From Flavivirga aquatica (GTDB taxonomy: Bacteria > Bacteroidota > Bacteroidia > Flavobacteriales > Flavobacteriaceae): a stretch of DNA of 64,000 nt. The notes beneath the pieces are model-generated. The model was not told where the DNA came from. It saw nothing but the letters and a program-made list of their open reading frames with translations, and ran no database searches. The translations under genes and the position numbers were made by a program. Of this stretch, positions 17,483-26,150 are shown one piece after another. How positions within the stretch are numbered: position 1 is the first letter of the stretch; the number at the start of each line of letters is the position of its first letter. The stretch lies in NCBI RefSeq assembly GCF_001747085.1, contig NZ_MDJD01000047.1:1-64000 (forward strand), given 5' to 3'.

Positions 17483-18385
17483 ATGGATCAACAAAATTTA
17501 ATACTACATCCTGATGCACATTGGGTAAAAACAGATAACGATCGAGTACAACTCCGTCAGCCAGATGGGACACATATTACTTTTGATCAACATGCTACAG
17601 ATATAAACAATGCGCTTACGGTGCTTCGTTCCCCTTCGGAGAATAATGTTATTTCTGTAGATATTAATATCATGACACAATTAAAAGAATTGTTAAATTC
17701 AAAAGGGTTACTTGTTAATGAAAATTATTCTTCGACTTCTCAATTTCAGAGATTAATGGATTTACATGGGACACCAGCGGCAAAAAAAGCTTCAGAATCT
17801 CTTCCTACTACAATATCATTTTTAGGAAAAGGAAAATTAGCTTCGTTAGCCAGAAAATCCCTTAATAATGCAGGAATTCAAATTACCGAAGAAGGTACAG
17901 ATACATCTTTGCTAATTGCTATTAGTGATCAAGATGATTATGAATTCTTTCGTGAGGCAAATACTATGGCAGTGAAAAATAATCATCCTATATTATTTTT
18001 TCGCTGGGCACAACGCAGGTTTGTAATAGGCCCATTTGTGATACCAAAGCAGACAGCTTGTTTAGAATGTGCTTATAAAAGAGAACTAGGCTCAAGTCTT
18101 TTTCCTGATGAGCTAAAAGCTTATAGGACAGATAATGTTACAAATATGCCTAACTATGAAGGAGGTTTTGTATTAGATGAATTAGCTTCTGCATTAATAA
18201 CAAGACATGTTATGACTATTTTAGAGGGTAATTTTGATTTAGCTGGACCTTCAAGTCTTGTGCGAATTAACCCTGTAACTTTAGAGGTTAAATATGCTCC
18301 AATATTGCGTCTTCCTCGTTGTAATGTTTGTGGGAATTCTGAAAACAAACCTCAAAGAGTTATCAGAGGTCAATTCCTTTCATAA
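17483..18385 (+). CDS. TOMM leader-binding E1-like (ocin-ThiF/cyclodehydratase C-type) protein
   Basis: The 300-residue protein matches the partner of YcaO enzymes in thiazole/oxazole RiPP pathways. The N-terminal 80 or so residues should be the RiPP recognition element that binds the leader, and the remainder is an E1-superfamily fold. A structural zinc site is visible as C193-x2-C196 (CLEC) and C280-x2-C283 (CNVC), the usual four-Cys set. The protein is shorter than fused SagC-SagD forms, consistent with YcaO being a separate gene 43 bp downstream. It begins 66 bp after the precursor hairpin and opens the biosynthetic operon. Confidence 0.85.
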   Translation: MDQQNLILHPDAHWVKTDNDRVQLRQPDGTHITFDQHATDINNALTVLRSPSENNVISVDINIMTQLKELLNSKGLLVNENYSSTSQFQRLMDLHGTPAAKKASESLPTTISFLGKGKLASLARKSLNNAGIQITEEGTDTSLLIAISDQDDYEFFREANTMAVKNNHPILFFRWAQRRFVIGPFVIPKQTACLECAYKRELGSSLFPDELKAYRTDNVTNMPNYEGGFVLDELASALITRHVMTILEGNFDLAGPSSLVRINPVTLEVKYAPILRLPRCNVCGNSENKPQRVIRGQFLS

Positions 18386-18428
18386 CTTTAGAATTATTTA
18401 AAAGCTTACTCAAGAAAAAAATAGAATA

Positions 18429-19757
18429 ATGGACAATAAATTAGCTGTACTATTGGATCGTACTTTGGATCCTGATTATGGAATTATACGTTATATAAAG
18501 GAACTTCCTTTAATGCCCGAAGAACCAGATATTTTTATAACGGTGGCAGAATTTCAAGATCCCTTTATTGTGTCACCAAGAGGGGAAGATAGAAAATTTA
18601 GAATGGATAGACAGTCTGCTGGAGCATCTTTGGATAGAGAATCATCTATCTGGTCGGCTATAGGTGAAGGTATAGAAAGGTTTGGAGGAGCAGTATACGA
18701 TCCTGATAGTATTACATGGGCAGCATCAAAAGATTTACAAGCAGATAATTTTGTGCATCCAAATGATTTTATTTTGTTTAGTAAAGATCAATATGATAAT
18801 CCTAATATAAAGTATACACGTCATAACCCGAATATACCTATTGGTTGGACTACTGCAAAAAGATTAAGTGATCAAAAAAAAGTATATTTTCCAGCTTCTT
18901 TAGCATTTTTTGCATATGAATATAAAGATAAAAGTGAATATTTAACAGATTCTTATAGTACTGGATTAGCCTGTGGTCCCACTAAAGAATGGGCTGCTTG
19001 TTCTGGTCTTTATGAGGTAATAGAAAGGGATGCTTATTCATTACATTGGGCTGCAAAACAATCTCCAAAGAAAATTGAGATAGAACAGGCGATAGATTGT
19101 GCAGATCCGGAATTAAAAAAATTACTAATAGATGTAAAGCGTAAGGGGATCGAGTTATTTCTTTGTGATATAACAAATGATATTGGAGTGCCTACAATCA
19201 TGGCTATTTCTAAAATTCCTAATAAGCCAGGTATTGCCCTTGGAGCCTCTAGTAATTTATGCATTAAAACCGCTTTAAAGAAAGCGATAGTAGAATCTTT
19301 TCATACTTTCAATTGGTGTTTAATTACGGAGTCAAAGGATGAAAAAATCAAAAAAGAAGAAATTTTAATGTTTCTGGATCATGTGCGATACTATATGGAA
19401 AATGAAGAGCAAGAACAATTTGCTGATTTTTTTTGGAAGACAACAGAACGGTCTGAATTGCTAGATGGATTATCTTCAACATCACCTTTAAGTACTTTAG
19501 ATCACGCACAACAATTAGAAATCCTAGTCTCGAAATTAGAGAAACTTGGTCATCATTCATACCTTATTGATATTACTCCCAATGATATTGCTAATCTAGG
19601 TTTACATGTTACTAAAGCTGTAGTACCTAGTCTCCAACCTATGTGGTGTGGGTATGGTAGAGTTCCACTTGATAGAAGGCGTTTTGAACAATTTTTAAAG
19701 TATAAAGGAAAAGACTTAAATATAGCTATTAATGAAGAAATTCATCCATTTCCATAA
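18429..19757 (+). CDS. YcaO cyclodehydratase, SagD family
   Basis: The 442-residue YcaO protein should use ATP to activate amide backbones so that Cys, Ser or Thr of the core cyclise to azolines. Family motifs are SIWSAIGEGIERFGG (about 73-87) and GLACGPTKEWAACSGLYEVI followed by ERDAY (about 179-203), which carry the acidic ATP/Mg ligands, and KKAIVESFHTFNW. The C-terminus ends IHPFP, the proline-rich tail characteristic of azoline-forming YcaO enzymes. The gene is 54 bp before the dehydrogenase gene. This is the strongest single marker of the pathway. Confidence 0.93.
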   Translation: MDNKLAVLLDRTLDPDYGIIRYIKELPLMPEEPDIFITVAEFQDPFIVSPRGEDRKFRMDRQSAGASLDRESSIWSAIGEGIERFGGAVYDPDSITWAASKDLQADNFVHPNDFILFSKDQYDNPNIKYTRHNPNIPIGWTTAKRLSDQKKVYFPASLAFFAYEYKDKSEYLTDSYSTGLACGPTKEWAACSGLYEVIERDAYSLHWAAKQSPKKIEIEQAIDCADPELKKLLIDVKRKGIELFLCDITNDIGVPTIMAISKIPNKPGIALGASSNLCIKTALKKAIVESFHTFNWCLITESKDEKIKKEEILMFLDHVRYYMENEEQEQFADFFWKTTERSELLDGLSSTSPLSTLDHAQQLEILVSKLEKLGHHSYLIDITPNDIANLGLHVTKAVVPSLQPMWCGYGRVPLDRRRFEQFLKYKGKDLNIAINEEIHPFP

Positions 19758-19811
19758 ACCATTATTTTTAAAACATTAAATAGAGAAAATATTTTTTAAT
19801 AAACACATTTT

Positions 19812-20654
19812 ATGGAACCAAAAACTTTAGATCATTATTTAAATAAGAACAATACATCTGTTGAGCAGGTTTATAGAGAGGAAATGAAAAATATGGTAGA
19901 AATTTTTCATGAAAACACGAAGCAATCTGAAGCTCTAAAGCCTTTATTTTTAAATTCTATATTGAAACATCTTTATGATGAAAATCAAATACTAGCAGAT
20001 TCTTTAAATCATAAAAATTATGTTTTTAAGCCTTCATTAAAGTTGCCACCTGCGAATACTATAGAAAAGACACTTCATGAAATTTCTAGTCAAAGAAGTT
20101 CTCATCGAAATTATAAAGCAGGCCCTCTGTCAGATCAAGAATTATCTGATTTATTAACAAGTCTAAGAGTTACAAGAGAAAGTATATCTAGTGTAAATAG
20201 TAAGGCTAAATTATGCCTTCGAACCTATGCCTCTGCTGGTGGATTATATCCTGTAGAAATCTACGTATTTAGACCTAATGAGCAATATACAAATTGGCAG
20301 AGTTATTACTATTCTTTAAAAAAGCATGAATTGTCATTAATATCACCTTCCATAAATCCAGAAGATTTATACCAAAATATAGGTACTAGTGAGTCAACCC
20401 AAGAGATTGGGGCAATTATTGTTTTGACAGGGATATTTGAACGCAGTGTACATAAATATGGTTCATTGGGGTATCGTTTTGCATTAACCGAGGCAGGAGG
20501 GATGTTACAACAACTTGGACTGGCATCAGCAGGACTAGGATTAGGATCGATCGTTTGGGGAGGAGCTAATGATGATAAAATCAATGAATTAATTGAGGTA
20601 AATGGAGTAGATGAAACAATGCTAAACTGTTTACTAGTAGGGAAAATAGATTAG
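19812..20654 (+). CDS. SagB-type FMN-dependent azoline dehydrogenase
   Basis: The 280-residue nitroreductase-fold protein should oxidise azolines to aromatic thiazoles/oxazoles with FMN. Matching motifs are SSHRNYKAGPLSDQELSDLL (Arg99 region, FMN phosphate contact), RTYASAGGLYPVEIYVF (substrate/FMN pocket), RFALTEAGGMLQQLGLASAG and GLGSIVWGG. An N-terminal extension of about 75 residues with no recognised domain precedes them. It implies the mature product contains at least some oxidised azoles. Short gaps on both sides place it in the operon. Confidence 0.9.
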   Translation: MEPKTLDHYLNKNNTSVEQVYREEMKNMVEIFHENTKQSEALKPLFLNSILKHLYDENQILADSLNHKNYVFKPSLKLPPANTIEKTLHEISSQRSSHRNYKAGPLSDQELSDLLTSLRVTRESISSVNSKAKLCLRTYASAGGLYPVEIYVFRPNEQYTNWQSYYYSLKKHELSLISPSINPEDLYQNIGTSESTQEIGAIIVLTGIFERSVHKYGSLGYRFALTEAGGMLQQLGLASAGLGLGSIVWGGANDDKINELIEVNGVDETMLNCLLVGKID

Positions 20655-20679
20655 AAATTTAATAAAAATTCAAATATAT

Positions 20680-22062
20680 ATGAAAACCTTTATAAAACAA
20701 AGTCCAAGACAAATATTTAAGTCTATTTGTGTGTTTTCGGCACAAGGATTATGGTTTAAAGCCCGAGAAGTAGCAGAAGAACTAACAAACAGAGGTGCTT
20801 CAGGATTATGGTTAGATTTAGCTTTTGATTTAGCCGATGGGTTGAGAAAAATAAGACAAATATCCAGTGAGCTTTTTGTGTTAAATAATCAAGCATTAAC
20901 ATTAGAAGAAAAAAATATTATAGAGGAAGCTTCTTATTGGGTATCAGATAAACTTAAACAAGAGCCTGCTACTTTAATTATAGATGTTTCGCTACAAGGG
21001 AGTCCTATTCATGCAATTACAGGAATTAATGGATTTGGTTTTATTTCTGCAAGTAGATCAGACTTAGTAAATAAATCTTTAATGGTTCATGAAATCACAC
21101 ACTGCACTTTAATGTCACGTTCTTTATTTTTGGACGAAGGATTGGCGACTCTTTTTCAAGACCAAGTAAGTGATGAAAAACTATTGATAGAGCCAAAGTA
21201 TTGGGATCGCCCAAGTCTTGCAGCTCTTATAGAAATGGATTGGAGTAATGATCCATACTTTTCAAATATTTTACCTACTAATAAACATGCTTCCGATCCA
21301 CTAAAAAACGATTTAAGGGTACATTTTTTAGCTGCTACTATAGTTGATCTCATGATTAGAAAAAACTCTGTAACCGATTTAGTAAAGGTGTTTCAACAAC
21401 TAAAACCGCAATTGCGAGAAGGTCGAAGTCCAACAGTCATTAAAGAACTTTTTTCCATTGATTTATGGCAGTTAGATGCAGAGATTATTAATAATACAAC
21501 GCTTTCATTTCATCCACCATCTAATAATTCAATAATTGGAGTTGCCTCAAAAATCCTAGCTGAAGAAGATATGGAAGAAGCAAAACTTTGGCTACCTACA
21601 GCTAGAATAAAAGCATATGAAAGTGTGGAGGCATTAATAGCTTTGATTAAAATATTAATTGTACTTGGTAACAATAGAAAAGAACCTATAAAAGGGTTGC
21701 CTTATAGAACTGAAGCATTAGTTGCTATGAATTGGTTCGAATCTAAAAGTAATAACGACCACAATGAAACATTAGATTTAATTCAGGCTTACAAATATGT
21801 TTTTAAATTACGTAATGCAGGGCATGCAATTGAATTAAGAACCATTGGAACACAGGCTAGTAATGCCTTTAAAGAACTTCTTTTAAAATATCCTGAACAA
21901 CCACAAATTATTGTTGCTTGTGCTAGGGCGCAAATAAGAATAGATTATTATCTGATTTCACAATCAGAGTGGACGGAAAAATTAAAAATGGTAAAATCTA
22001 TCCCTTCTTATGAAAAGGCAGTAAATATGCTAATAGAAGAACATTCAAGATTTATTTTATAG
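20680..22062 (+). CDS. HExxH metallopeptidase-like protein, candidate leader peptidase
   Basis: The 460-residue protein has no overall match that I recognise. Residues 137-141 are HEITH, a zinc-peptidase motif, and E153 in FLDEGLATLFQ is a plausible third ligand, as in peptidase MA-type gluzincins. The C-terminal 250 residues are helical and TPR-like. No signal peptide is seen, so it should act in the cytoplasm. Its position directly after the dehydrogenase, and the absence of any other peptidase in the operon, suggest it removes the leader(s) or cuts between the two precursor units. That role is inference. Confidence 0.65.
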   Translation: MKTFIKQSPRQIFKSICVFSAQGLWFKAREVAEELTNRGASGLWLDLAFDLADGLRKIRQISSELFVLNNQALTLEEKNIIEEASYWVSDKLKQEPATLIIDVSLQGSPIHAITGINGFGFISASRSDLVNKSLMVHEITHCTLMSRSLFLDEGLATLFQDQVSDEKLLIEPKYWDRPSLAALIEMDWSNDPYFSNILPTNKHASDPLKNDLRVHFLAATIVDLMIRKNSVTDLVKVFQQLKPQLREGRSPTVIKELFSIDLWQLDAEIINNTTLSFHPPSNNSIIGVASKILAEEDMEEAKLWLPTARIKAYESVEALIALIKILIVLGNNRKEPIKGLPYRTEALVAMNWFESKSNNDHNETLDLIQAYKYVFKLRNAGHAIELRTIGTQASNAFKELLLKYPEQPQIIVACARAQIRIDYYLISQSEWTEKLKMVKSIPSYEKAVNMLIEEHSRFIL

Positions 22063-22089
22063 TTCCTTATAAATTTAAAAAAATAAAAA

Positions 22090-23304
22090 ATGGAAAATTT
22101 TAATGATATAGATGCTGAAACTGTCAATCTCGAGCAAATCAAATCATTACCAAGTAATGCATATACTGATCCCGAAATTTTTAAAAGAGAACGTTACGAT
22201 TTATTTCGTTATATACCAGTAATGGCTACTCCTGTTTGTTTACTTCCTAATATTGGAAATTATGTGGTAATAGATATTGCTGAAGATAGTGTGATTGTCA
22301 CAAGAAATGATAAAGAAGAAATTAAGGCAATGGCTAATACTTGTCGCCATCGCGGAAAACGATTAGTAGATAATAAAACAGATTTGATGGAGCCTCAGAA
22401 AGGATTTAAGTCTATTGTTTGTCCTTATCACGCATGGAGCTACGACTTAAATGGTAAATTACTTAAAGCTCGTGGAGATGAGTCTAATTCAGCTTTTAAA
22501 CATCTTTGTTTACGAAAATTACAAGTACAAGAATCTGCAGGATTAGTATTTTACCATGGACATCATGAGCAATATGAGCGCGTAAAAAATTTGGAACAGA
22601 CTTTAGGGTCTCTTAATCTCAAAGAAGCTAAAGTTGGTGCAAGAAAAACGTATGATGTTAAAGCAAATTGGAAGCTTTGGACAGAGAATTTTTTAGAATG
22701 TTGGCATTGCGCTTCGAGCCATCCTGAATTAAGAACGGTTAAGGGGTTTATAGATCAGTTCGAAGGAGGTAGAGAAGATCTGTACATACAAGATAGTATT
22801 AATTGGGCCTCAAAAGCAGAAAAGAAAAAATGGAAAAAACCTATCGAAGAAGATTTTAATGCAGATAAAGATCTTTTTCATTTTAATGTGAATATGCCAT
22901 TAGGAGGAGATACATTAACCGCCAGTAAAGATGGTAAAAGAATGGGGGCTACCTTAGGAAATGCAGAAGGACTGGAAGGTGGAGCTATATTTGGTTGCAT
23001 GGGACCCTTTTTGTTTTATTTAGCTTATGTAGATTATATATTACTTGTTACCCTTAAACCAAAATCTGCAGACAATACAGAAGTCGAATTAATATGGCTT
23101 ACCTCTGCAGATTTTAGTGCTTCAGAAGATGAATTAACTTGGTTATGGGATACTACTATTAAACAGGATATAAAATTAATAGAAGAAACTCAAAGCGGTG
23201 TAAGTTCAATTCATTATACACCTGGTCCTTTTCAAGCAGATGAATATCGAACAAGATCTTTTGTTTCATGGTGGAAAAAATGGGAACAAAAAAATGAAAA
23301 TTAG
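22090..23304 (+). CDS. Rieske non-haem iron oxygenase (alpha-subunit type)
   Basis: The 404-residue protein has the complete Rieske oxygenase layout. The [2Fe-2S] ligands are C85, H87 (TCRHRGKRL), C111 and H114 (CPYHAWSYDLNG); the 23-residue spacing between pairs is several residues longer than usual. The mononuclear iron site is in NWKLWTENFLECWHCASSH (H206, H211) with D360 as the likely carboxylate. The NWK-x4-ENFLE-x-WHC pattern resembles the glycine betaine/carnitine oxygenase group more than classic aromatic dioxygenases. No ferredoxin or reductase is encoded nearby, so electrons must come from elsewhere. It probably hydroxylates or otherwise oxidises the peptide. Confidence 0.88.
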   Translation: MENFNDIDAETVNLEQIKSLPSNAYTDPEIFKRERYDLFRYIPVMATPVCLLPNIGNYVVIDIAEDSVIVTRNDKEEIKAMANTCRHRGKRLVDNKTDLMEPQKGFKSIVCPYHAWSYDLNGKLLKARGDESNSAFKHLCLRKLQVQESAGLVFYHGHHEQYERVKNLEQTLGSLNLKEAKVGARKTYDVKANWKLWTENFLECWHCASSHPELRTVKGFIDQFEGGREDLYIQDSINWASKAEKKKWKKPIEEDFNADKDLFHFNVNMPLGGDTLTASKDGKRMGATLGNAEGLEGGAIFGCMGPFLFYLAYVDYILLVTLKPKSADNTEVELIWLTSADFSASEDELTWLWDTTIKQDIKLIEETQSGVSSIHYTPGPFQADEYRTRSFVSWWKKWEQKNEN

Positions 23305-23318
23305 TAAAAGAAGTATGT

Positions 23319-24599
23319 ATGAGTCTTAAAAAAGAACATAATCATAAAACTGTACTACTTTTTTTATTCATAACATTATTAATTAATACGTTAGGTTTTG
23401 GGATTATTATTCCTGTAAAACCACAACTTATTATGGATATTACAGGTGAAACTTTAGCTAATACAGCTAGTTGGGCTGGATATATCATGCTTGGATATGC
23501 TTTAGCAAGATTCCTATTTGGTCCCATGTTGGCTTCATTATCTGGGGTTTATGGAAGGAGGTCAATACTATTATTAACTATAGCAGCTAGTGGTATCGAT
23601 TTCTTAATAATGGGAGTCGCTCAAAATATCGAAATGCTTTTTATTGCTAGAATATTTTCGGGAATTTTTGGAGCTACTTTTGCAACTATTAATCTCTGTG
23701 TGACGGATATTTCTAGTAAAGAAAAAAGAGCAGTTAATTTTAGTGTTATTAGCTCTGCATTAGGATTCGGTTTAATGATAGGGCCTTCAATAGGAGGTCT
23801 AATTGGAGATTATTTTGGTACCAGAGCGCCTCTGTTTTTTGCTTCAGGATTATCGGGTATTAATTTATTATTGGGTTACTTTTTTTTGACAGAAACTCTA
23901 AAAAAGAAGGTGAAAAAGAAAATAATATGGAGCAATCTAACACCTTTTGGAGTTTTAAAAATATTAAAAGTATCATCAATGCCAATTCAGTTATTTTATG
24001 CTTTTTTCTTCATACAGCTTGCTTTTCATTCTTTTACAGCGACTTGGACTTACTTTACGATATCCAAATTTAATTGGAGTTTTTCGGATATTGGCTTGTC
24101 TTTAATGATGGTAGGAGGGGTAAATGTAATTGTTCAAGGGGGATTAAGTCGCTTCTTAATTCCTAAGCTTGGAGAATGTAAATCAATTATATTAGGCGGG
24201 GGAGTTATGATCTCCTCTTTTTTAGCTTATGCCTTTGCAAACCATGGTTGGATGATTTACGTTATTGCAATTTTTGGCGGACTAGGAGGATTAATTATGC
24301 CCTCTTTGCAAAGCATTATGTCTGGTAAATTGCCTCTTAATCAACAAGGAGAACTAATGGGGGCAATAAGCTCTAGTAATGGTGTTTCTATGATTATAGG
24401 ACCTTTACTAATGACCCAAATATTTTCTTTTTTCACGAAAAATACATCAATACTATATTTCCCTGGAGCCCCTTTTCTTTTATCAGCTTTTTTCGTTTCA
24501 ATAGCCTTATTTCTAATAATCAGAGTATTTGTTCAAGATGTTAAAAATAAATATCATTTTAGAAAAAAAAATCTAAAGTTTATTAAATCTACAAAATAA
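23319..24599 (+). CDS. MFS drug/peptide exporter
   Basis: The 426-residue protein has about 12 membrane helices and the major-facilitator signatures: a loop 2-3 motif A (RFLFGPMLASLSGVYGRRS) and an antiporter motif C-like stretch in helix 5 (GFGLMIGPSIGGLIGDYFG). The overall pattern resembles Tet/drug exporters. Located 14 bp after the Rieske gene and 2 bp before the hydrolase gene, it is the only transporter in the cluster, so it probably exports the finished compound and may give self-protection. Confidence 0.88.
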   Translation: MSLKKEHNHKTVLLFLFITLLINTLGFGIIIPVKPQLIMDITGETLANTASWAGYIMLGYALARFLFGPMLASLSGVYGRRSILLLTIAASGIDFLIMGVAQNIEMLFIARIFSGIFGATFATINLCVTDISSKEKRAVNFSVISSALGFGLMIGPSIGGLIGDYFGTRAPLFFASGLSGINLLLGYFFLTETLKKKVKKKIIWSNLTPFGVLKILKVSSMPIQLFYAFFFIQLAFHSFTATWTYFTISKFNWSFSDIGLSLMMVGGVNVIVQGGLSRFLIPKLGECKSIILGGGVMISSFLAYAFANHGWMIYVIAIFGGLGGLIMPSLQSIMSGKLPLNQQGELMGAISSSNGVSMIIGPLLMTQIFSFFTKNTSILYFPGAPFLLSAFFVSIALFLIIRVFVQDVKNKYHFRKKNLKFIKSTK

Positions 24600-24601
24600 A
24601 A

Positions 24602-25471
24602 ATGACGAACAAAGATCAAAATATATTAAAGTACCCTATTAAAAAGATATCAATTGATGATTTTGAAAAAGTTGGATTTGTTGCAGATTATTATGAATCT
24701 ATTTTAAAAGGAAACTATGGTATAATTGTGCTTGGAGGATCCGAAGGAGGAAGACCTAGACATCTTGCAGAGAAAATAGCTTCATTAGGTTATACTGTGC
24801 TTTCATTGGCTTATTTTAATGAAGGAGATCATTTACCTAAAGAGCTTGAAATGATCCCTCTTGAATATTTTGATAAAGCAAAAAAATGGCTCCTAAAAAA
24901 AAAGGGAATTAAACAAGATGGTTTATTAATTGTAGGTTGGTCTAAAGGGGCAGAACTTGGATTAGTATTAGCATCCCGAGATAATGATTATAAAGGATTT
25001 GTTGCAATAGCGCCAAGCTCGGTTGTATGGCCTGGAGTTATAAAAGATTGGTCAAGAAAAGCGTTATCTAGTTGGAGTATAAGTAAAGAACCTATCCCTT
25101 TTATTCCTTATAAGGGGCAAGCAAGCTTTTCTAAAAGTATTACTGATATATATAAGCAATCCTTAAAAAACATGACTCAACCTATTAGTCATACAATTAA
25201 TTATGAGAGAATAAAGATTCCTTTACTACTTTTTAGTGGAAGTCTTGATATTATATGGCCAGCAGAAATGATGGCTAGAACTATTTGTGAAGAAATAAAC
25301 AATCTACATCAAGGAAAAGTAATATGTACCCATTACAATTATGAAAACGCAGGACATTTATTAGATGGACAATTTAACTTAGGAGGAACTAAAGAAAATA
25401 ACGATAAAGCTAATATTGATTCTCTTAATAAAATCGAGCAATTTCTTAAAAAAATTAACTCAACTAAGTAG
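24602..25471 (+). CDS. BAAT/dienelactone-type alpha/beta hydrolase
   Basis: The 289-residue protein is an alpha/beta hydrolase with nucleophile Ser in GWSKGAELGLVLASR, an acid in GSLDIIWPAE and a catalytic His in ENAGHLLDGQ. The GGSEGGRPRHLAEKIA stretch near the N-terminus and the spacing match the C-terminal domain of bile-acid-CoA:amino acid N-acyltransferases and acyl-CoA thioesterases; Ser rather than Cys as nucleophile favours hydrolysis. It is the last gene of the operon. It could deacylate, acylate or hydrolyse the product (tailoring or resistance); the substrate is unknown. Confidence 0.8.
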   Translation: MTNKDQNILKYPIKKISIDDFEKVGFVADYYESILKGNYGIIVLGGSEGGRPRHLAEKIASLGYTVLSLAYFNEGDHLPKELEMIPLEYFDKAKKWLLKKKGIKQDGLLIVGWSKGAELGLVLASRDNDYKGFVAIAPSSVVWPGVIKDWSRKALSSWSISKEPIPFIPYKGQASFSKSITDIYKQSLKNMTQPISHTINYERIKIPLLLFSGSLDIIWPAEMMARTICEEINNLHQGKVICTHYNYENAGHLLDGQFNLGGTKENNDKANIDSLNKIEQFLKKINSTK

Positions 25472-25584
25472 TGAAAAAGTCTTGTGGAATACGAATTTCT
25501 TGCCCAAATATATTGATAATCTAAAATTTGACTATCTAACTTTTCTAAGAGTCTTTTTATAGACAAATTAGGACGATATTTTAA

Positions 25585-25715
25585 GATTTGTGAAATTCTA
25601 ATTCTATTTGATATGGGTTTTGTAACCTAAGAATGAATGTAGTTTTTTGCGATTACATCAAATTTTAATGTGTTTAAATATAGCTGTTTTAGTTTCTCTT
25701 TAGTTTTTAAATTTA
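25585..25715 (-). pseudogene. IS3-family transposase C-terminal remnant
   Basis: The minus strand reads KTKEKLKQ, then NRKKLHSFLGYKT, and with one inserted base PYQIELEFH. This is the conserved end of IS3-family (DDE) transposases, where the usual form is YNRKRLHSxLGYxTP. The rest of the gene is missing and frameshifts are present, so it is a dead fragment. It lies just past the RiPP operon. Confidence 0.6.
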
Positions 25716-25949
25716 CTGTGATATAGAATTTCTGTTTTTAAGTTAAAAAATATAACAACATTATCCCTATAGTTTGTTTTTTACTTATAATTAGTGTTAT
25801 ATATTAACTTCTATAATTAAGTATGCACTAGATTTGATATAAGTAATTCTCTGCATTTTAAATGCAGATATAATGTCTTGTTTATTAGTCGGAAATATAC
25901 TGAAAACCTATTGTAAGATGCTGATTATATGTATTTTAATATAAAATCA

Positions 25950-26035
25950 TGTTCTATAAAAAACAAAAATAAGAAAGATTTTATTTCAACTGTAACTGGT
26001 TTCCTCCATCCCGTTTTAAAACGTTTTATAGAACA
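25950..26035. repeat. 12-bp inverted repeat pair of unknown origin
   Basis: TGTTCTATAAAA (25950-25961) and TTTTATAGAACA (26024-26035) are perfect inverted repeats 62 bp apart. They could be ends of a tiny non-autonomous element or a regulatory stem. No coding sequence lies between them. Confidence 0.4.
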
Positions 26036-26127
26036 CAAATGATTAATAATCTATTTCTTCTCCAAAAAGATCTTTTCAAAACTATTCGTAATCAGGGTGT
26101 TCAAAAACCAACTTAATAGTTAACAAA

Positions 26128-26150
26128 TATTTAACATTAAATGTTAAATA
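26128..26150. promoter_or_regulatory. Perfect 23-bp dyad, possible operator
   Basis: TATTTAACATT (26128-26138) and AATGTTAAATA (26140-26150) are exact inverted repeats around one base, about 310 bp before the LuxR-type gene. It has the length and symmetry of a homodimer operator, and three regulators are encoded next to it. Binding is inference. Confidence 0.35.

Noticed and set aside
17329-17514. A 61-codon plus-strand reading frame overlapping the precursor end and the start of the E1-like gene
   Set aside because: It overlaps the hairpin and has no homology or conserved start; it is a chance frame.
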